Source: Alphaproteobacteria bacterium
GTDB taxonomy: Bacteria; Pseudomonadota; Alphaproteobacteria; GCA-016699305
NCBI GenBank assembly: GCA_016699305.1
Contig: CP064970.1
Span: 434,001-498,000 of the forward strand
Length of the DNA stretch: 64,000 nt
Direction of reading: 5' to 3'
Under the pieces are notes generated by a model. It did not search any database and was not told where the DNA came from. It worked only from the letters and a program-made list of their open reading frames with translations. Every line of letters begins with the position of its first letter. The stretch's first letter is position 1. Both the position numbers and the translations under genes were made by a program. Positions 36,164-46,163 of this stretch are shown piece by piece.

Positions 36164-38479
36164 TCACGCCGCTTCCGTGCGCGAAACCGCACCTGAGGCG
36201 TCCACAGCCGAAGCTGCCAAGATAGCCATGGTGACAATTTCTGATACGCCAGCCGTCATGGGCACGATCTGCGCCGGGCGTTCCAGTCCGTGCAAGATGG
36301 GGCCAATGACTGTGCTGCGTGCGCTGCCTTGGGTTTGGCGCAACAGCTTGGTGGCGATATGTGCGGCGTCCAAGCTTGGCATAATCAGAATATTGGCGGG
36401 CCCCGATAAGCGACAGAACGGATACAGCGTGCGCATATGATCAAAGTCCATGGCGACTTCGGCCGTCATCTCTCCATCATATTCAAAATCCGCGCCTGAT
36501 TGATCCAGTAAGGCCACCGCCTCACGCGAGGTATGCGGTTTTTCAGGACGGATCGACTGGCCGAAATTGGTATGTGAGAGGAAAGCCACACGCGGAGCCG
36601 CGCCTTGATGGCGCATTTCCGCCGCCGCCACACGGGCAAATTCAGCCAACTGCTCGGATGTTGGGAAGGCATGCACCGACGTGTCCGCCACAAAAGTCAT
36701 GCGGCCCCGCAGCAACAGCATGGTCAAGCCAAACGCGCCACAGGGCGAACGCACCGGCAGCACCTTACGCACATCTTGAAAGCACGACATAAAACCACGC
36801 GTCGCTCCCGTAACCATAGCATCGACATGGCCAGCCGCAGTCATCAGACCCGCAAAGATGGTTCCATTGGTATGGACCATGCGCGCGCACTCCCGTAGCA
36901 GCACTCCACGCCGATGCAATCGCTGATACAGGTGTTGCACATAGTCTTCGTGGTCATGCTCGGGGTCGGCAATCTCGAGTCCGTCAGTGCCTTTGATTCC
37001 TAAATCTGCCAATCGTTCGCGGATGATCTTTTCCCGCCCGATAACAACCGGCGTTCCAAAGCCCGACGAACGGAAAGCGATAGCCGCGCGCAAGATACGT
37101 TCTTCCTCGCCGCCCGTGAAAGCCACGCGCTTGGGAGCCGCCTTAAGGCGTTCGCAGATCAAATCCAAAGCACCCGAGCTGGGATCCAGACGAGTCCGCA
37201 GCTCGGCCTTATACCGCGCCACATTCTCCAAAGGCCGCCGCGCCACGCCCGTTAATACCGCAGATTCCGCCACCGCCATGGGGATGGCCGTGATCAAACG
37301 CGGATCAAAAGGCACCGGCAAGATATAATCGGGACCATAGGCCAGACGACGGCCCGGATAAGCCGACTCCACCTCGTGCGGCACGTCCTCGCGCGCCAAT
37401 TCGGCCAAAGCGCGGGCAGCCGCGATCTTCATGGCCTCATTAATGGTACGCGCACGTACATCCAAAGCGCCGCGGAAGATATAGGGAAAGCCCAGAACAT
37501 TGTTGATCTGGTTCGGGTAGTCCGAGCGGCCGGTAGCGACGATAGCATCCGGGCGCACCGCGTGGACCTCTTCAGGCAAAATTTCAGGATTGGGATTGGC
37601 CAAGGCGAAGATGATCGGACGCGCCGCCATGGTCTTGACCATCTCGGGAGTAAGCGCTCCTTTAACTGACAAACCCAGGAATACATCGGCACCTTTGATC
37701 GCATCGGCCAAGGTGCGCGCCTCGGTATCCACGGCATGCGCGGATTTCCACTGATTCATGCCCTTGGCGCGGCCCTGATAGATCACGCCCGTCTGATCGC
37801 ACACGATAGCATGGTCGGAAGGCAAACCGCTGGCCTTGATCAAGTCGATACAGGCCAAGGCCGCCGCCCCTGCCCCGCTGACCACCACGCGTACATCTTG
37901 CAAACGTCGCCCTGTCAGTTCCAGGGCGTTCATCAGCCCGGCCAAGGCCACAATCGCCGTGCCATGTTGATCGTCGTGAAAGACGGGAATGTCCATCAGT
38001 TCGCGCAAACGCTGTTCAATGATGAAGCAGTCTGGAGCGCGGATATCCTCAAGGTTAATGCCGCCAAAGGACGGTCCCAGGTAACGCACGCTGTTGATGA
38101 ATTCCTCGATATCCTCGGTGCCGACTTCAAGATCGATGGCATCGATATCTGCAAAGCGCTTGAACAGAACGGCCTTACCTTCCATCACCGGCTTGCCAGC
38201 CAAAGCTCCCAGATTCCCCAGGCCCAGCACCGCCGTGCCATTCGAGATCACCGCGACCATATTGCCGCGCGCGGTGTAGTCATAGGCGCTATCGGGGTTG
38301 TCGCGGATACGCAAGCACGGCACGGCCACGCCGGGCGAATATGCCAAAGACAAATCGCGTTGCGTCGCCAACGGCTTGGTCGCCACAACCTCTAACTTAC
38401 CGGGACGCCCACTGGAATGCAGATCCAAGGCTTCTTCATCGGTAATCCGCTTGTCCTCATGGCTGTCTTGACGTGTCAA
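36164..38479 (-). CDS. maeB: NADP-dependent malic enzyme with phosphotransacetylase-like domain
   Basis: MaeB decarboxylates malate to pyruvate with NADP+, an anaplerotic and NADPH-forming reaction. It is 771 aa with two parts. Residues 1 to about 430 form the malic enzyme ([67 protein letters not shown]). The remainder is a phosphotransacetylase-like domain typical of large bacterial MaeB, which usually acts as a regulatory acetyl-CoA sensor. The start codon is TTG, preceded by GGAG at 7 nt. Confidence 0.94.
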   Translation of the reverse strand: MTRQDSHEDKRITDEEALDLHSSGRPGKLEVVATKPLATQRDLSLAYSPGVAVPCLRIRDNPDSAYDYTARGNMVAVISNGTAVLGLGNLGALAGKPVMEGKAVLFKRFADIDAIDLEVGTEDIEEFINSVRYLGPSFGGINLEDIRAPDCFIIEQRLRELMDIPVFHDDQHGTAIVALAGLMNALELTGRRLQDVRVVVSGAGAAALACIDLIKASGLPSDHAIVCDQTGVIYQGRAKGMNQWKSAHAVDTEARTLADAIKGADVFLGLSVKGALTPEMVKTMAARPIIFALANPNPEILPEEVHAVRPDAIVATGRSDYPNQINNVLGFPYIFRGALDVRARTINEAMKIAAARALAELAREDVPHEVESAYPGRRLAYGPDYILPVPFDPRLITAIPMAVAESAVLTGVARRPLENVARYKAELRTRLDPSSGALDLICERLKAAPKRVAFTGGEEERILRAAIAFRSSGFGTPVVIGREKIIRERLADLGIKGTDGLEIADPEHDHEDYVQHLYQRLHRRGVLLRECARMVHTNGTIFAGLMTAAGHVDAMVTGATRGFMSCFQDVRKVLPVRSPCGAFGLTMLLLRGRMTFVADTSVHAFPTSEQLAEFARVAAAEMRHQGAAPRVAFLSHTNFGQSIRPEKPHTSREAVALLDQSGADFEYDGEMTAEVAMDFDHMRTLYPFCRLSGPANILIMPSLDAAHIATKLLRQTQGSARSTVIGPILHGLERPAQIVPMTAGVSEIVTMAILAASAVDASGAVSRTEAA

Positions 38480-38556
38480 CGGAACACTCCATATACATGA
38501 ATGTGAATCGGATGGGAAAGCATAGACCGATGTGGCCTATGACGCAAAGCAACGCT

Positions 38557-39357
38557 TTAGATGGGCCGCTTGATAGGCCATATTCTCTTGGGTGGATTTC
38601 CATTGGCATCTGGAACCAAATCGCACCATTGATCTTGTGGTCCCAGAACCGGCGGCAGTCCTATTGGTAAGAAAGGTCCCCCGCGCGGCAGACATAGCAT
38701 CATGATCGAGATGATATTTCTGCCCCAAATATTTGTTGGATTCTGACGAATATTGTTAGGGTTGAACAAAGGTGCCAGATGCCAATAGGCGTCATAGCCC
38801 AGCTCGGAAATTGTCTCGATCAACTCGGCGGAATTCTCCAGAACATCGTTTTCCACATATAAAACAGGCCGACAGCGCGTGATGGTGTCCTTGCCCGACA
38901 GCAGAACCTGGCGGTCCGCACCATCTGTATCCACCTTGATAAAGCGACAATTGGGCAGGCCCATCTCGTCGATGGCAAATCGGCGCAAACGCCCCAGACC
39001 ATTCAAGGGTACGGAATCCGCCGTCCGAGCCTGGGCCTGAATGGCCTCTACATTTTCAATTTCGTTCAAGGCCATGTTGGCGCATAAGATCCGAAAGTGA
39101 AGTGGATCCGGTTCGAAGGCGAAAACCTTGCCCGTCCGTCCAACAATCTGCGCCATTGGCAGTGTCAAGTCACCGATGAAGGCACCGACATCCACGACCG
39201 TATCCCCCGGACGCAGATACACGCGCAGCACACTTACTTCGTTTTCGCTATATTCGCCATAAGCAAGAAACGACCCCCCGATGAAGGTATCCGTCAAATG
39301 CATCATGGTACCGTAGCGTGCCTTGGTGATCATGCATCGGCGAGGACCCTCGGACAT
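38557..39357 (-). CDS. FkbM-family SAM-dependent methyltransferase
   Basis: The 266-aa protein has the class I methyltransferase motif DTVVDVGAFIGDLTLPMA, the acidic FAFEPDPLHF, and the FkbM-type region FIKVDTDGADRQVLLSG. FkbM enzymes O-methylate sugars or other secondary products, often on surface glycans. No glycan gene cluster surrounds it; the sensor kinase gene is divergent. The substrate is unknown. No strong ribosome binding site precedes the ATG. Confidence 0.82.
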   Translation of the reverse strand: MSEGPRRCMITKARYGTMMHLTDTFIGGSFLAYGEYSENEVSVLRVYLRPGDTVVDVGAFIGDLTLPMAQIVGRTGKVFAFEPDPLHFRILCANMALNEIENVEAIQAQARTADSVPLNGLGRLRRFAIDEMGLPNCRFIKVDTDGADRQVLLSGKDTITRCRPVLYVENDVLENSAELIETISELGYDAYWHLAPLFNPNNIRQNPTNIWGRNIISIMMLCLPRGGPFLPIGLPPVLGPQDQWCDLVPDANGNPPKRIWPIKRPI

Positions 39358-39639
39358 TTCTACACCGTCTTAGAAGCTTCCATAACCGAGTAAGACAGTC
39401 TGATGCCCTAAGAATTCGTAAAACTACGAAACGGTCACAACTCAATATCCATGGGTCTACCCGACTCTTGGAAAAAAGCTTTGGATATGCTGATTGTTGC
39501 GATGAGAAACATGCGTTTTTGCAACATTGGGGGGGGCAGAGATGTTGCTGTCTGAAGTGGGTAGGACTATCTTCGGCTGTATGAATGGGCCGTGAGCATC
39601 TTAACCAAGACTTAGGATGTAACGACTACTCGATGGAAG

Positions 39640-41910
39640 ATGAGAGAGGCCCACGCGGATCGAAAGAACATCCCATTAGCTATGAAGTATGGAGCGAAAC
39701 TCAGCGTCATGGACGCTCACGCAACAGCGTTCCGCCAATCCGCTTCCCATCCCTTGGGACGACGATCCTACTTGTCTTGGGTCATCATGTTTATTGGGAT
39801 GCTGTTCGCACTATTACTGTTTTCTCTGCTTCTCAATCAGACCAGCATCTTTCTGACTGAGCGTGTCATCGGCATGCCCGAGCGCTTGGTAAAAGACGCG
39901 CAACAGAGCATCGATACCAACGATAATCTGCTGGATGTGCTGGGCAGCATCAACGATATAACGGATGAGGAAATTGCTAATATTCAGCAGCGCATGCGCT
40001 TTGTGCCGGGATTGTTGGCATGGGTCTGGTTTAACAACAAAACGGCCTCGAATCAGGATAAGAACGCCGCTTGGCTTCGTCCGCCATCCACGACAGACAC
40101 CAAAGAAAAAGAATTCCTTGAACAGATGGCACGTCAGCAGTTGGAATTGGCGGATCAACAATACCCCCTGACCGACACGCTAAGGAATTTCCGAAATCGT
40201 GCGGTCGTGCGACATCAATACAGTGATGGCCGCGACGAAACGTATTTTATAACCGTCATCCGCACCAAGCACAGCTTTTCGGCGCATCAACCGCAAGACG
40301 GAGAAACGCGCACAGGCATCGTCAGTATCTTGCCCTTTTCATCATTGTTTTCCCAAGCCGGAATGCTAATTGCTCAGGGGCGTTTGAAAACCTTCGAAAT
40401 CCATGACGATGTAGAGGCAGACCGCTCCAGCATGAATCCCCCTATTTGGGGCTTGTCTGCGCCGGTCGAGGCCAGCGCCGTCGCGCGTTCGCCCTGGGCC
40501 AAGATGTTGAATGATGCTTGGAAAGGAAGCGATATTCTTTTGATTGATAATCGCATCTGGTTGGCGCGTTATATTCTTTCGATCGGCGCCGCCGATGCCC
40601 CGATCTTACTGATTCCGTTTTTGACCTTTGTCGCTTGCTCGGGACTAACCGTGGCCTTGGCCTTATATATCGTGGTGTTCCGTCGGCACGGGAGGGAGAT
40701 GGCAGAACTGGCTGAGTCTTTGGCAACGGCAAATCGTGAACTGCACGAGCGCATTGTCGAAGGCGAGCATATCCGTGCGGCGCTAGGCGAAAGCGAACGC
40801 AATTACCGGAACATTTTTGAAAATGCCATGATTGGAATCTACCAGGTCACGGCCAACGGCAACTGGATCAGCGCCAATCTCTCTATTGCTTCGGTACTTG
40901 GCTATGACAGTGCCGAGGCTCTGTTGCTAGCCCAACCTGATCGCATGGGCAAGCTATATGCGGATGAGCAGGATCGCATCCAATGGTTCCGCCTGCTTGA
41001 TCGCGGTGCGCATCACAACTTTGATACACGCATGATCCGCTACGATGGTCAGGAAATTTGGGTCAGCATGAGCGGTTATGCCGTGCGCGACGACGACAAT
41101 CGGCTGTTGTTCTACGAGGGAACGCTGATCGATATCACCGAACGGCACAAGGCCGAGCAAGCTTTGATCGCCGCCAAGGAGCAGGCTGATTTCGCCAATC
41201 GCAGCAAATCGGAATTTCTGGCCAATATGAGCCATGAACTGCGCACGCCTTTGAACGCCATTATCGGGTTTTCCGAAATTATCAAGGACGAGCTGTTCGG
41301 CAAGGTTGGGCAAGCCCAATATGTGGAGTATGCGCGCGATATCTATGACAGCGGCGAATTGCTGCTGTCATTGATCAACGACATTTTGGATATGTCCAAG
41401 ATCGAAGCGGGTAAGCGCGAATTGGCCGAAGCCCCCGTGGATATAGGCCGTGTGGCCCAGGCCACCATCCGCCTTGTCGCCGCGCGCGCGAAATCGGCAC
41501 GTTTGCATCTGGTGGCGCGTGTGCCCGAAGGCTTGCCGATGGTCATCGGCGAGGAACGGGCTTTAAAACAAGTGATGACCAATCTTCTGACCAACGCCAT
41601 CAAATTCACGCCCGAAGGCGGCACGGTCACATTGTCGGTGGACCGCCTGGACGACGGCAGTATCAGCGTATCGATCTCGGACACGGGAATTGGGATCGCG
41701 CCCGAGGACATTTCCAAGGCGCTGGCACCTTTCGGCCAAATCGAAAGCGCCCTCAGTCGCAAGCATAAAGGCACGGGGCTTGGCTTGCCCCTGACCAAAG
41801 CCTTAATTGAATTACATGGCGGCGAAATGCGTCTGGAAAGCACGATGGGCGTGGGCACGACGGTCCATGTCATTTTGCCTCCAACCCGAATATCGCCCAA
41901 GGCGACCTAG
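39640..41910 (+). CDS. Membrane-bound PAS sensor histidine kinase, orphan
   Basis: The 756-aa protein has a transmembrane helix at about residues 45-67, a periplasmic sensor region to about 320, and a second helix at about 322-345. A short coiled coil, a PAS domain with a C-terminal PAC motif (about 385-500), a HisKA domain with phospho-acceptor His532 (NMSHELRTPLNAI), and a HATPase domain with N box (about 650), DTGIGI (about 680) and GTGLGL (about 711) follow. No receiver domain or response-regulator gene is attached. The start is uncertain: ATGs lie at 39640, 39682 and 39709. HisKA kinases of this type can feed CtrA-like pathways in the class, but no link is shown. Confidence 0.88.
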   Translation: MREAHADRKNIPLAMKYGAKLSVMDAHATAFRQSASHPLGRRSYLSWVIMFIGMLFALLLFSLLLNQTSIFLTERVIGMPERLVKDAQQSIDTNDNLLDVLGSINDITDEEIANIQQRMRFVPGLLAWVWFNNKTASNQDKNAAWLRPPSTTDTKEKEFLEQMARQQLELADQQYPLTDTLRNFRNRAVVRHQYSDGRDETYFITVIRTKHSFSAHQPQDGETRTGIVSILPFSSLFSQAGMLIAQGRLKTFEIHDDVEADRSSMNPPIWGLSAPVEASAVARSPWAKMLNDAWKGSDILLIDNRIWLARYILSIGAADAPILLIPFLTFVACSGLTVALALYIVVFRRHGREMAELAESLATANRELHERIVEGEHIRAALGESERNYRNIFENAMIGIYQVTANGNWISANLSIASVLGYDSAEALLLAQPDRMGKLYADEQDRIQWFRLLDRGAHHNFDTRMIRYDGQEIWVSMSGYAVRDDDNRLLFYEGTLIDITERHKAEQALIAAKEQADFANRSKSEFLANMSHELRTPLNAIIGFSEIIKDELFGKVGQAQYVEYARDIYDSGELLLSLINDILDMSKIEAGKRELAEAPVDIGRVAQATIRLVAARAKSARLHLVARVPEGLPMVIGEERALKQVMTNLLTNAIKFTPEGGTVTLSVDRLDDGSISVSISDTGIGIAPEDISKALAPFGQIESALSRKHKGTGLGLPLTKALIELHGGEMRLESTMGVGTTVHVILPPTRISPKAT

Positions 41911-41979
41911 ACATCAATTACTAAGTCCGATCAGACCCCATTTACCCTAACGGACTGACCCCTTGAGCCTATTTCAATC

Positions 41980-42040
41980 TCTCTCCCCTGAGACCCAAAA
42001 CGGTCTCATTTAGCCTCGCCGCACACATGCCGTATAAAGG
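41980..42040 (+). promoter_or_regulatory. Hairpin and promoter-like block upstream of rpsU (shared with rpsF)
   Basis: A 7-bp hairpin (TGAGACC at 41989-41995, GGTCTCA at 42002-42008, loop CAAAAC) is followed by TTTAGCCTCGCCGCACACA and then TATAAAG near 42033-42039. Nearly the same order of elements occurs upstream of rpsF (47498-47546). The TATAAAG could be a -10 box. The hairpin could also terminate the upstream kinase transcript. Confidence 0.55.
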
Positions 42041-42152
42041 CTTTGTTTTAGGACAACTATGTGCTACGTTCCGTCACCGAATCTCGCCTAGGGCTTTATG
42101 CCTTGGGCTCGTTTCTGCTTGTTCGTTCAACCTTGAGAAAAGAGGGAAGACT

Positions 42153-42356
42153 GTGCAGGTCCTCGTACGCGATAACAATGTTGACCACGCTTTGCGCGCC
42201 CTGAAAAAGAAGCTGCAGCGTGAGGGTGTGTTCCGCGAAATGAAGCTGCGTCGCAGCTATGAGAAGCCATCAGAGCGTCGTGCCCGTGAAAAGGCCGAAG
42301 CCGTCAGGCGTCTGCGCAAGATTGAGCGCAAGCGCCGTGAACGCGAAGGCTATTAA
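42153..42356 (+). CDS. rpsU: 30S ribosomal protein bS21
   Basis: bS21 is a small basic protein of the 30S subunit needed for mRNA initiation. From the GTG at 42153 it is 67 aa and shows [20 protein letters not shown] with an Arg/Lys-rich C-terminal helix ending [16 protein letters not shown] precedes the GTG at proper spacing. An upstream in-frame ATG would add 42 unrelated residues, so it is rejected. A terminator lies after it. Confidence 0.96.
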   Translation: MQVLVRDNNVDHALRALKKKLQREGVFREMKLRRSYEKPSERRAREKAEAVRRLRKIERKRREREGY

Positions 42357-42398
42357 GCGCCTCTGCGCTGATAAGCTAAGCTTTCCTGGTGACACCCA

Positions 42399-42450
42399 AC
42401 AACAAAGGCGCTACCCCTAGTCGTAGTGCCTTTAGTTGTGTGTTGTTTAT
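42399..42450. terminator. Terminator between rpsU and the DUF1150 gene (bidirectional)
   Basis: AAAGGCGCTAC at 42404-42414 pairs with GTAGTGCCTTT at 42423-42433 (one G-T), and the outer ACAAC/GTTGT extends it. A T-rich run (TTGTTTATT) follows on the plus strand. It lies 47 nt past the rpsU stop and directly at the stop of the convergent DUF1150 gene. Confidence 0.75.
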
Positions 42451-42669
42451 TTAATGGACGCTCAGCGGTTCCATCTCGTACTGACGAACAGTGGCAAAAG
42501 CCACTTCGCGGTCGTCGAGAACCGTCAAAGGAGTGCCGTCGGCAGCGTGTACCGCATGCACCTTACGGCCGTCCAGCACGATTGATTTTACATAGGCCAA
42601 GTTATCCAGTCCGTAGGAACCGAAGTCCGTTGGCAATGGTGCTTGCTGGTGAGTTTCATGCCTGATCAT
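42451..42669 (-). CDS. DUF1150 family protein
   Basis: The 72-aa product has the family pattern LAYVKSIVLDGRKVHAVHAADGTPLTVLDDREVAFATVRQ. DUF1150 proteins are small and are found mainly in alphaproteobacteria, often near small heat-shock protein genes. Here no such neighbour is present. The function is unknown. AAGGGGAG lies upstream of the ATG at 42669. Confidence 0.82.
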   Translation of the reverse strand: MIRHETHQQAPLPTDFGSYGLDNLAYVKSIVLDGRKVHAVHAADGTPLTVLDDREVAFATVRQYEMEPLSVH

Positions 42670-42843
42670 TGAGCCAACTCCCCTTCATTTCTCCGCTTGC
42701 ATATATCGTAACGCTAATGGCATAAATATCCGTTAATATGACGGGGTGAGCGTTAATTTGTAAGCGTCCACCATCCTAAATCGATTAGAAATCTCTCCGC
42801 AACAATGCCCAGCGTGAAGGCTTCAGTGCGTTGTTGAATCACA

Positions 42844-44100
42844 TTAACTCGCGGAAGGCATAGTCAAACACTCATGCCCCTTACGTGAAAGGACTCGGCA
42901 AGCGGCGCGGGCCGAAGAGGCGTCCAAACCGAGCCATTGAGCGCGCCAAATGGCACCACGATGTGTGGAAACTTTCTCGATCCTAGGTTCCGCATCCGCC
43001 AACAATTTAGGTAACTTGCTACGCGCAACTTTCAGCGCTCGCTGGCCATCTGCACGTTTTCGAAAAGATCCGACCTGGATGCCCCATTCGTTATCCCCGC
43101 TGGAAGCTTGCTGGACTTCGCCTTTGTCGCCTTCGCCCCGCTGTTCAGATTGGGCCAGCGCATAATCTTTGGTATTACCCTGCCAAGAAGCTGTTCGCTG
43201 TGGCGATTGCGTTTCTTTCTGGCGTGAAGGGGCTTGGATACTCGCAACACGCGACTGAGAAAAATCCCCTGCAAAGCCACGATCCAACAAGGCCGCCACC
43301 TGTGCATTGCGACTTTGTGTCGATTTACCACCAAGCACAACGGCGATCAAACGTGTCTGCCCTCTCACTGCCGATGCAACCAAGTTAAAGCCCGAGGCCC
43401 GGATGTAGCCCGTTTTCAGACCATCCATCCCCTCGTAACTGTTCATCAAGCGGTTATGATTATGGAAACTGCGACCATTCCAATTGAACCGACTGTAGCT
43501 GAAATAGGGATAATAGCGGGGAAAGTGCATCATCAAGGCGCGCGCCAGAATGGCCATATCGCGGGCGCATGTCACCTGACGTGGGTCGGGCAAGCCCGAT
43601 GCATTGTAAAAGCGCGTACGAGTCATACCCAAAGCTGCGGCCTGCTGAGTCATTCTTTGGGCAAAGGCGGATTCGCTGCCGCCCATAGCCTCCCCCAAAG
43701 TGGCCGCCACGTCATTGGCCGATTCGGTGACCAGGCCCAAAATAGCATCTTCAACCATGATGCCCTGTCCCGGACGCAATCCCAATTTCGAAGGTGGTTG
43801 CGAAGCAGAGTGAGCCGAAGCCGTGATGCGCTGATCAAGACGCAGACGTCCATCATCCAACGCCTTGAATGTCATATATAATGTCATCATCTTGGTCAGC
43901 GATGCCGGGTGCCGCAAATCGGTCGCGTTCATCTCGCGCAGCACCCGTCCTGTGGCTGCATCAACCACAATATCCGCATAGGGGGCGGCATAACCGGCCG
44001 CAGGCGTCATCAAAAAGATGACCGCACCCAGTGCCCATGCCCATCGTCGAATTCGAATCTGCATTCGTCCCAGTATCCACATAAGCTCGCAAATTGCCAT
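42844..44100 (-). CDS. D-alanyl-D-alanine carboxypeptidase (S11/PBP5 family) with SPOR domain
   Basis: This periplasmic enzyme removes the terminal D-Ala of peptidoglycan stem peptides. It is 418 aa. A signal peptide ends near residue 39 (AAGYAAP). The catalytic motifs are SLTK (67-70), SAN (127-129) and KTG (229-231). A low-complexity linker and a C-terminal SPOR domain (about 335-415, WGIQVGSFRKRADGQRAL) follow. SPOR domains bind denuded glycan at the septum, so a role in division is likely. A start at 44064 (MQIRIRR) is possible. It is divergent from gmd. Confidence 0.92.
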   Translation of the reverse strand: MAICELMWILGRMQIRIRRWAWALGAVIFLMTPAAGYAAPYADIVVDAATGRVLREMNATDLRHPASLTKMMTLYMTFKALDDGRLRLDQRITASAHSASQPPSKLGLRPGQGIMVEDAILGLVTESANDVAATLGEAMGGSESAFAQRMTQQAAALGMTRTRFYNASGLPDPRQVTCARDMAILARALMMHFPRYYPYFSYSRFNWNGRSFHNHNRLMNSYEGMDGLKTGYIRASGFNLVASAVRGQTRLIAVVLGGKSTQSRNAQVAALLDRGFAGDFSQSRVASIQAPSRQKETQSPQRTASWQGNTKDYALAQSEQRGEGDKGEVQQASSGDNEWGIQVGSFRKRADGQRALKVARSKLPKLLADAEPRIEKVSTHRGAIWRAQWLGLDASSARAACRVLSRKGHECLTMPSAS

Positions 44101-44447
44101 ATCTCACCGTCCAGGCCAAGTATGATGCACATGATGCGTTGTAGGAGATACAAGCCGTTACCTATTCATTGTTATATCGCAGACCATAGCACCGAACATT
44201 ACATCCAGAATATAATTAAAGATCAATTATTTGCGCCGCATTCTGAAGTCAAGACATGGCTTTAGAAATATTTTTTACATGCTCACTTTCGATAGCGGCG
44301 AAGCATCCGTCTCGTTCTGTCTTATCCAACTGTATTCGATACCTCAATGCCGAGGAAGACCCATTTTTCAATGATCTATCCACTTGACGTAACGGGAAGG
44401 CTACATTACAGAATCACGCGCAAGCGACGCAAATCAAGGAGAATCGG
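44101..44447. other. Divergent intergenic region between the carboxypeptidase gene and gmd
   Basis: About 347 nt, more AT-rich than its surroundings. It must contain both promoters. No convincing paired -35/-10 boxes, repeat or small ORF with a ribosome site was found. Confidence 0.5.
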
Positions 44448-45509
44448 ATGCCTAAGGCTTTGGTCACAGGGATAGGTGGTCAAGATGGCGCTTATCTGGC
44501 CAAACTTTTGCTGGATAAGGGTTATACCGTTTATGGCGGGTTACGTCGTTCGTCTCAGGGTGACCCGTGGCGTCTGCAGGAATTGGGCATCGAGCAAAAG
44601 GTCAAATTGGTACCTTTCGAGCTGTTGGAAATGTCCAACCTTCTCAGCCTGATCCGTGAGATTCAGCCCGACGAGATTTTTAACCTGGCAGCCCAAAGCT
44701 TTGTAGCCACTTCATTCAAGCAACCTCTGTTTACCGCTGATTCCGATGCCATGGGGGTCTTGCGCCTGTTAGAGGCCGTGCGTATGGCCAAACCGGACGC
44801 TCGCGTTTATCAGGCTTCGACATCGGAGATGTTCGGCAAGGTTCAAGCCATGCCGCAATGTGAGACCACGCCTTTCTACCCGCGCAGCCCCTATGGCGTG
44901 GCCAAGCTGTTCGGGCATTGGATGGTTGTGAATTACCGCGAGTCCTATGACATGCATGCCAGCTCGGGCATCTTGTTCAATCATGAATCGCCTTTGCGCG
45001 GCGAGGAATTCGTGACGCGCAAGATCACCGTGATCTTAGCTCAACTGGCCCATGGCCTGCGTCAGGATCCGTTGGAGCTGGGCAATCTGGCCGCCAAGCG
45101 CGACTGGGGCCATGCCCGCGATTATGTGCAAGGAATGTGGCTGATGCTGCAACAGGACAAGGCCGATGATTATGTCTTGGCCACAGGCCAAATGCACAGC
45201 GTGGAAGAATTCGTCAACGCCGCCGCCCCGGTAGCCGGGTTTGATCTGGTCTGGGAAGGCGAAGGCGTGAACCGTTTGGCACGCGACCGCAGCAACGGCA
45301 AGGTGATCGTGCGTGTGAACCCCGAATTCTTCCGCCCGGCCGAGGTGGACGTTTTGTGCGGCGATCCCAGCAAGGCACAAAAGGCATTGGGCTGGAAGCC
45401 TGCCACCAGTTTTGAGAAACTGGTGCAAGACATGGCCATGCGCGATATGGAGCGCGCCGAGTGCCGCAAAACGGAATCCGCCAAACTGTCTGCGCGCGTC
45501 GCCGCTTGA
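44448..45509 (+). CDS. gmd: GDP-mannose 4,6-dehydratase
   Basis: Gmd converts GDP-mannose to GDP-4-keto-6-deoxymannose, the precursor of GDP-fucose, GDP-rhamnose and related surface sugars. It is 353 aa with the NAD(P) motif TGIGGQDGAYLAKLL, the STSEMFG and YPRSPYGVAK motifs (catalytic Tyr-x3-Lys), and NHESPLRGEEFVTRKIT. AAGGAGAATCGG precedes the ATG. No fucose synthase or reductase follows, so the final sugar cannot be named from this window. Confidence 0.94.
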   Translation: MPKALVTGIGGQDGAYLAKLLLDKGYTVYGGLRRSSQGDPWRLQELGIEQKVKLVPFELLEMSNLLSLIREIQPDEIFNLAAQSFVATSFKQPLFTADSDAMGVLRLLEAVRMAKPDARVYQASTSEMFGKVQAMPQCETTPFYPRSPYGVAKLFGHWMVVNYRESYDMHASSGILFNHESPLRGEEFVTRKITVILAQLAHGLRQDPLELGNLAAKRDWGHARDYVQGMWLMLQQDKADDYVLATGQMHSVEEFVNAAAPVAGFDLVWEGEGVNRLARDRSNGKVIVRVNPEFFRPAEVDVLCGDPSKAQKALGWKPATSFEKLVQDMAMRDMERAECRKTESAKLSARVAA

Positions 45510-45654
45510 TCGTTTCTTGGTAAATATGGCTGCCCATATTCCACGCGGACGCGATCCTAGCGTTTGCGTGGATATGGCTTTCGTTTTGATCTTGGCACCC
45601 ATCCTGATAGAGCGTTAATGTCTCACTGAGATCGACCCGCCTGGGAGTCCCGTT

Positions 45655-46014
45655 ATGACCTACGATTCCAGCAATGTGTTTGCCCGCATCCTCAAGGGCG
45701 AGATTCCTTGCAAAAAGCTGCATGAGGATGCCCATAGCCTGGCCTTTCCTGATATTTCGCCCAAGGCAGATCTGCATGTGCTGGTTCTACCCAAAGGCAG
45801 TTATGTGGATTTCAGCGATTTCACGCAAAACGCCTCCGATGAGGAAATTGTCGCCTGGGTACGCGCCATAAACGTCGTTGCTCAGCAACACGGTATGGAC
45901 AAAACCGGATTTCGCCTGATCGTCAATCAGGGCGCAAATGGCGGTCAGGAAGTCCCACATCTGCATGCCCATGTCCTGGGCGGACAAAAACTGGGGAGCA
46001 TGTTACCCGAATAA
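45655..46014 (+). CDS. HIT family (Hint-like) nucleotide hydrolase
   Basis: The 119-aa protein has the histidine triad PHLHAHVLGG near its C-terminus and the NVFARILKGEIPCKKLHE opening of HinT-like proteins. HinT enzymes hydrolyse nucleoside phosphoramidates and aminoacyl-AMP. Cys in position CKK is usual in the family. GGGAG is before the ATG. It is separated from gmd by 145 nt and likely has its own promoter. Confidence 0.92.
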   Translation: MTYDSSNVFARILKGEIPCKKLHEDAHSLAFPDISPKADLHVLVLPKGSYVDFSDFTQNASDEEIVAWVRAINVVAQQHGMDKTGFRLIVNQGANGGQEVPHLHAHVLGGQKLGSMLPE

Positions 46015-46163
46015 TGATTCTCATGCGAAACTATAATTGATTTTTTATGCCCGTCATTTCCGGAAAGATGGGGGCTGAATAAAAAAACGGGCCAATTTTT
46101 TGCTTTTCTTAATTATTACATAGGTATGTAGAGGGAGACCAACTTCCGTCCTTAGGGCAGGAA

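Noticed and set aside
42027..42152. N-terminal extension of rpsU from an ATG at 42027
   Set aside because: The added 42 residues do not resemble bS21; GTG 42153 has a ribosome site and the family start.
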